Positions 60,074-64,000 of a DNA stretch of 64,000 bases are shown piece after piece; position 1 is the first letter of the stretch; every line of letters begins with the position of its first letter. The stretch is from assembly GCF_018332655.1 (NCBI RefSeq), contig NZ_BOQL01000042.1, positions 186,001-250,000 of the forward strand, read 5' to 3'. A model generated the notes under the pieces. That model was not told the DNA's origin. It searched no databases and saw nothing but the letters and a program-made list of their open reading frames with translations. The stretch comes from Actinoplanes auranticolor (lineage in GTDB: Bacteria > Actinomycetota > Actinomycetes > Mycobacteriales > Micromonosporaceae). A program made the position numbers and the translations under genes.

Positions 60074-60928
60074 ATGGCTTCCGCAGTACCCGACATCACT
60101 CTCAACGACGGCCGTACCATCCCGCAGCTGGGCTTCGGGGTGTTCCAGGTGCCACAGGCGGAGACCCAGGCCGCGGTGGAGACCGCCATCGAGATCGGCT
60201 ACCGGCACATCGACACCGCCCAGATGTACGGCAACGAGCACGGCGTCGGCGCGGCCATCGCCGCGTCCGGGCTGAGCCGCGACGAGTTCTTCGTGACCAG
60301 CAAGCTGAACAACGGCGCGCACCTGCCGGACGACGCGCGGCGCGAGTTCGACGCCTCGCTCAAGGCGCTGGGCAGCGACTACGTCGACCTCTTCCTGATC
60401 CACTGGCCGCTGCCGGGCCGCTACGACGGCGACTTCAGCCAGACCTGGCGCACGCTGGAGGAGTTCTACCGCGACGGGCGGGCCCGCTCGATCGGCGTCT
60501 CCAACTTCACCCAGCACCACCTGGGCCGGTTGTTCGCCGAGACCACGGTGCGGCCCGCGGTCAACCAGATCGAGATCCACCCGTACCTGAACAACGACGC
60601 GCTGCGCGCTTTCAACACCGACCACGAGATCGCGAACGAGGCGTACTCGCCGATCGCGCAGGGCGCGGTGCTCGACGACCCGGCCATCGTGACCATCGCC
60701 AACGAGGCCGGCAAGACCCCGGCCCAGGTGGTGCTGCGCTGGCACATCCAGCGCGGCGACATCATCTTCCCGAAGTCGAACACCACCGAGCGGGTTCGGG
60801 AGAACTTCGAGATCTTCGACTTCGAGCTCGACGGCGGCGCGATGGGCACCATCACGGCGCTGGATCGCGGCGAGCGCGGCCGCACCGGCGCCAACCCCGA
60901 CACCATGAACTGGGTGCCGGAGAGCTGA
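60074..60928 (+). CDS. Aldo/keto reductase (2,5-diketogluconate reductase type)
   Basis: A 284-residue AKR from ATG 60074, with AGGAGC close upstream. Catalytic tetrad: Asp47 and Tyr52 in HIDTAQMY, Lys77 in VTSKLNN, and His in LIHWPLPG. NADPH-binding residues sit in FPKSNTTERVREN. The family reduces keto sugars and other carbonyls; the substrate cannot be told. It shares only the fold with the aldo/keto reductase at 32630. Confidence 0.96.
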   Translation: MASAVPDITLNDGRTIPQLGFGVFQVPQAETQAAVETAIEIGYRHIDTAQMYGNEHGVGAAIAASGLSRDEFFVTSKLNNGAHLPDDARREFDASLKALGSDYVDLFLIHWPLPGRYDGDFSQTWRTLEEFYRDGRARSIGVSNFTQHHLGRLFAETTVRPAVNQIEIHPYLNNDALRAFNTDHEIANEAYSPIAQGAVLDDPAIVTIANEAGKTPAQVVLRWHIQRGDIIFPKSNTTERVRENFEIFDFELDGGAMGTITALDRGERGRTGANPDTMNWVPES

Positions 60929-60995
60929 GCGAGGCGGTCCGGGCCTTGGGCCCAGACCCACGAGCAGCAGGTGTACGCCGACAGGGATTGGGCCG

Positions 60996-61033
60996 GGCAC
61001 GGGCGTCTACGCAGAACGCGTAGACCTCGTGCC
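60996..61033. terminator. Bidirectional terminator
   Basis: GGCACG plus GTCTACGC pairs with GCGTAGAC plus CGTGCC around an AGAA loop. It lies between the convergent stops at 60928 and 61060 and fits both. Confidence 0.8.
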
Positions 61034-61059
61034 GGCTCCGCTCGTGATGCTCCGGGCGG

Positions 61060-61707
61060 CTACTTGAGGGCGGTGGGCTCGGTGATCGTCACGCGGACGA
61101 GCACCGAGGCGTGCACGGTCTGTACCTGCGGGTCGACCTCGAACGCCAGGCCGGCCTCCGGGGCGCCATCGAACGCGAGCATCCGCATCATCGGCTGACC
61201 GCCCCCGCCGGCGTTCTCGTCGGCGATCTCGACCAGCCGATCCACCTGCGCGCCGACGGCCTCGGCATACTCCCGGGCCCGGCCGAGCGCGTCGGTGATG
61301 GCCGCGCGGCGCACCTCGGCCCCGGCCCGGCTGCACGGACGCAGCTGCCACCAGGGCCCGGACAGCGAGGTCTGGTCCCGGTCGGCCAGGCGCAGCAGCA
61401 ACTCACCGAGCACGGTGAAGTCGGTCACCGTGACGGTCGTGGTGACGTTGCCGGTGTAAGCCGCGATGCGCTCGCCGCCGCGCTTGAGCTCGGGGTGCAC
61501 CTGCACGCCGGAGGTCTCGCGCCGCTCGATCGCGTCGGGGAAGTCATCGAGGTGGGTGCGCAGCTCGGCGGCCCGCTCGGTGAGCCGGGCCAGCGCGGTC
61601 TGCCGGTCCTTGTCCCGCGCGGAGACGGTCACGGAGAAGATCGCCAGCTCGGGCGGCACCTCCCGGGTCGCTTCCCCGCGGACGACGATCATCGGTTGCT
61701 CGGCCAT
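61060..61707 (-). CDS. SIMPL (DUF541) domain protein
   Basis: A 215-residue protein with the SIMPL layout: IVVRGEATREVPPELAIFSVTVSARDKDR near the start and an internal repeat around TVTVTDFTVLGELLLRLAD. AAITDALGRAREYAEAVG and a final VHASVLVRVTI strand complete it. There is no signal peptide, so it is cytoplasmic, unlike many relatives. Reported roles of the family range from oxidative stress to signalling; none is certain here. Confidence 0.92.
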   Translation of the reverse strand: MAEQPMIVVRGEATREVPPELAIFSVTVSARDKDRQTALARLTERAAELRTHLDDFPDAIERRETSGVQVHPELKRGGERIAAYTGNVTTTVTVTDFTVLGELLLRLADRDQTSLSGPWWQLRPCSRAGAEVRRAAITDALGRAREYAEAVGAQVDRLVEIADENAGGGGQPMMRMLAFDGAPEAGLAFEVDPQVQTVHASVLVRVTITEPTALK

Positions 61708-61833
61708 GCCCCGACGCTACCCGCCGGGTCCGACAACCGGCCGGACGCGAGCCCCGCGCCCGGCGACTCTCCCCGGCCATGGCCCGCTGCCCGGCGATGT
61801 TCGGGCGCAGCGGGTCACCGGGCCGGCCGGTCG

Positions 61834-62991
61834 TCACCCGGTCCGGCGGGACCGGGCGAACACGGCGATTCCCACCCCGACCGCGCCCAGCAGCAGCACC
61901 AGCCCCCCAGCCACGAACACCAGCGGCGGGATGCCACTGTCCTCATCGGCCGATGAGGCGTCCGGGACCGCCACGGGGGCCTCGGCCACCGGCGGCGGCG
62001 TGGCCGTAGCGCCGGGTTGCGGGGCGGTCAGCGCGGCCAGCAGGTCGAGCTGACCGGCGCCGTAGTAGTCGTCGCGGCCCTTGTCACCGCGGTCGGTCGC
62101 CGTGGCGGTGAGACGCTGTACGACCTCGGCCGCCGACAGGTCGGGATACTTCGCCCGGATCAGCGCGGCCGCACCGGCGACGATCGCGGCCGCACCGCTC
62201 GTACCGGTGCCGGTCACGTACTTGCCGTCGGGGGCGGGCGCCGGGATGGCGACACCGGGAGCCACCAGGTCGACCTGCGGCCCGTGGTTGGAGAACTTGG
62301 CCACCTTGTTGTCGCGGTCCACCGCGCCGACCGTGAGCACCTCCGGGTACGCGCCCGGGAACTCCACCTCGTTGCCCTTGTCACCGCTGTTGCCGGACGT
62401 GCCGATCAGCACCACATCGGCCTCCGCAGCTGCGCTCACGGCGGCCCGCAGGCTCTCCCCGTCGGCGATCCCGAAGGCCAGGACGATGATTCCGGCCCCG
62501 TTGTCGGCGGCCCAGCGGATGCCCTGCCCGACGAAGAAGGTGTCGTTGGCCGGCGCGATCGGCATGATCTTCGCCCGTGGGGCGATGCCCAGCACACCCG
62601 CGTCGTCGCCGTGCCCACGACCGGCGATGATGCCGGCCATCCCGGTGCCGTGCCCGTTGGTGTCCAGGTCGCCGACCGGCTTGTTCTGCACGACCTGCCG
62701 GCCGGGCAGGACGGCCCCGCCGAGGTCCCGGTGGCTGCCGTCCACCCCGCTGTCGAGCACGGCGACGACGACGCCTTCGCCCTTGCTGATCTGCTGGGCC
62801 TGGGAGACCTCGAGCGGTTTCCAGAACCACTGCTTGTCCCGCACCGCGTCGGCTCGGGCCGGCACCGCCGACCCGAATACGACCGCGAGCGCGGAGAGAC
62901 CGGCCAGGAGCCCACGAGCAGCCCGGCTTGTTCCAGCACCCCGGCCACGCGCAGCCCGGCCATCGGCAGACCAGCCACCCGCAGAGGTCAC
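61834..62991 (-). CDS. mycP: Mycosin-type serine protease of a type VII secretion system
   Basis: 385 residues from GTG 62991, which overlaps the upstream stop as GTGA. A long basic N-terminus leads into a signal peptide (about 24-48). The subtilisin domain has Asp80 (VLDSGVDG), His114 (NGHGTG), Asn201 (SGNSG) and Ser265 (GTGTSGAAA). A Pro-rich linker and a membrane helix (355-378) end the protein. This is the mycosin layout; mycosins are needed for stability of ESX-type secretion complexes and process some substrates. No ATPase (EccC) gene is visible before the window ends. Confidence 0.95.
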   Translation of the reverse strand: MTSAGGWSADGRAARGRGAGTSRAARGLLAGLSALAVVFGSAVPARADAVRDKQWFWKPLEVSQAQQISKGEGVVVAVLDSGVDGSHRDLGGAVLPGRQVVQNKPVGDLDTNGHGTGMAGIIAGRGHGDDAGVLGIAPRAKIMPIAPANDTFFVGQGIRWAADNGAGIIVLAFGIADGESLRAAVSAAAEADVVLIGTSGNSGDKGNEVEFPGAYPEVLTVGAVDRDNKVAKFSNHGPQVDLVAPGVAIPAPAPDGKYVTGTGTSGAAAIVAGAAALIRAKYPDLSAAEVVQRLTATATDRGDKGRDDYYGAGQLDLLAALTAPQPGATATPPPVAEAPVAVPDASSADEDSGIPPLVFVAGGLVLLLGAVGVGIAVFARSRRTG

Positions 62992-64000
62992 CCGTGCCGC
63001 CCGATGACGTTCGGGCCCGGGTCGTGCCTGGCGTTGTCGGCGCCCGGCGCGATCACCGGGCTCACACCCTCCGCCACGCCCCACGGGTTGTCCGGGTCGA
63101 ACGGCGGCTGCTCACCCTCGCCCGCCCGGCGACCGCCACGCGCCCCGCCCGCCATCCCCGGCAGGCCGGCCGTCCCGGCCGAACGCGCCGCGCCGACAGG
63201 CTCGTCCGGCAGCCAGGCGGGCCGGGGCGGACGCACCGGCTCCGCGCCCTGCCGCTGGCCCGGAGCACGGCCGGCCGCACCTCGGGCAGCACCGCCCGGT
63301 CCGCCGACTCCACCGATACCAGCGCCACCGAAGCCCGCGCCACCACGGCCGGGACCGCCGGCCGGGCCGCGGCCCTGGCCGGCCACCGACTCGCCGATCA
63401 CCGCACCCGAGGGCAGCGCCCGGCGCCCGGCGGCTCCCGCTTGCGCCCCCCGGCCGACTCCACCGGGGCCGAGACCACCCGCGCCCAGACCACCGGGGCC
63501 CAGACCACCCGCACCGAGGCCACCTGCTCCGCCGGTGCCGGTGGCCCGCACCCCGGGCTCGATCCCGCGCACGCCACCCCCGCCACGGCCCGGCGACCCG
63601 CCGGTGCCGAGCGGACCCACGCCGCCGGGGCCGACGATCGGCGCGACCGGCGGCACGAGGCCCGGGCCGCCACCGCCGCCGGGCGGGAGCACTCCGGGCG
63701 GGTTCACCGGGGGTGGGTTGACCACGGGCGGGTTGATGACGCCCGCGAGCCCCGGACCGGCACCGACGCCGCCCACGGACCCGCCGCCGGGTCCCTCCGG
63801 GACGATCGGGTCGCGACCGGGCAGGGGCGGCACCGGGTCGTGCGGCACCGGCACGGTCACCGCGCTGCCGCCGCGACCCCCGGCCGATCCGGTCACCCCG
63901 CCGGCGCCTGACGACCCGGCGCCCGACGATCCGGCGCCCGGGCCGTCGCCGGTCAGCGTCTCCGGCCGGTAACGGGGATCGATCGGCTCGAGAGCGTACG
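62988..64000 (-). CDS. Gly/Pro-rich protein next to mycP, 5' end outside the window
   Basis: The frame stays open to the right edge, so at least 336 residues are present and the start is outside. Codons near the edge read ALEPIDPRYRPETLTGDGPG, which looks like real protein. The rest is low complexity: GLG/GPGG repeats, Pro-Val-Asn-Pro repeats, and a last segment ending PNVIGRHG. Proteins of this kind with an N-terminal helical PPE- or WXG-like domain are common next to type VII genes in actinomycetes. That domain would lie beyond the window. Coupled to mycP by GTGA. Confidence 0.75.
   Translation of the reverse strand, partial: YALEPIDPRYRPETLTGDGPGAGSSGAGSSGAGGVTGSAGGRGGSAVTVPVPHDPVPPLPGRDPIVPEGPGGGSVGGVGAGPGLAGVINPPVVNPPPVNPPGVLPPGGGGGPGLVPPVAPIVGPGGVGPLGTGGSPGRGGGGVRGIEPGVRATGTGGAGGLGAGGLGPGGLGAGGLGPGGVGRGAQAGAAGRRALPSGAVIGESVAGQGRGPAGGPGRGGAGFGGAGIGGVGGPGGAARGAAGRAPGQRQGAEPVRPPRPAWLPDEPVGAARSAGTAGLPGMAGGARGGRRAGEGEQPPFDPDNPWGVAEGVSPVIAPGADNARHDPGPNVIGRHG

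Noticed and set aside
1..64000. tRNA, rRNA, insertion sequence, integrase or prophage
   Set aside because: I looked for T-loop/acceptor patterns, transposase motifs and integrase motifs and found none. A tRNAscan or ISfinder run would be decisive.

Overview
The window is about 72-75% G+C, has many GTG starts, very short intergenic gaps and repeated ATGA/GTGA stop-start overlaps. Together with AdnAB-type recombination genes, actinobacterial DapD/DapE, a complete egtABCD block, a conservon (cvnABCD) and a type VII secretion mycosin, this points to an actinomycete chromosome, most likely Micromonosporaceae (Actinoplanes-like). The family-level placement is inference. I see no tRNA, rRNA, CRISPR array, insertion sequence or prophage.

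Layout. 1-3.1 kb: a large unrecognised protein cut by the left edge, a small MbcA/ParS-like protein and a radical SAM protein with a possible RiPP-recognition N-terminus. 3.1-6.4 kb: an Rrf2 regulator and a sulfonate/taurine-type ABC importer. 6.4-9.3 kb: membrane and small proteins, a PlsC acyltransferase and a cold-shock protein. 9.3-16.9 kb: the adnAB double-strand-break resection operon. 16.9-19.9 kb: a LacI regulator and two tandem LOG-family genes. 19.9-24.8 kb: dapE and dapD (lysine/peptidoglycan precursor synthesis) flank a cassette of WXG100-like protein, papain-fold protease, small partner and a convergent chagasin-like inhibitor. 24.7-26.3 kb: a lysG/lysE amino-acid export pair. 26.3-36.1 kb: a large secreted hydrolase, several small regulators (including a MerR-DnaN fusion), a threonine aldolase, an aldo/keto reductase, an ArsR/SRPBCC pair and a methyltransferase. 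36.2-40.4 kb: ergothioneine genes egtABCD, all translationally coupled. 40.4-43.2 kb: an ECF sigma factor with an SDR enzyme, a small membrane protein and a methyltransferase. 43.3-54.2 kb: osmolyte genes. A choline-oxidising GMC enzyme and a betaine ABC importer form one operon; next to it lies a conservon that ends in a second, orphan betaine-binding lipoprotein. 55.1-58.1 kb: a set of secreted paralogous two-cysteine beta-domain proteins resembling the TasA/camelysin class. 58.0-61.7 kb: a 2H phosphoesterase, a DUF4407 membrane protein, an aldo/keto reductase and a SIMPL protein. 61.8-64 kb: a mycosin protease coupled to a Gly/Pro-rich gene that runs off the right edge, probably the end of a type VII secretion locus.

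Most interesting points: the protease cassette between dapE and dapD with a possible protease inhibitor beside it; the secreted two-cysteine paralog cluster with its odd coupled mini-ORF; the MerR-sliding clamp fusion; the conservon placed between two betaine-binding proteins; and a GMC oxidase that seems to start at CTG. Functional statements rest on motifs read by eye and on established family knowledge; no database search was possible.
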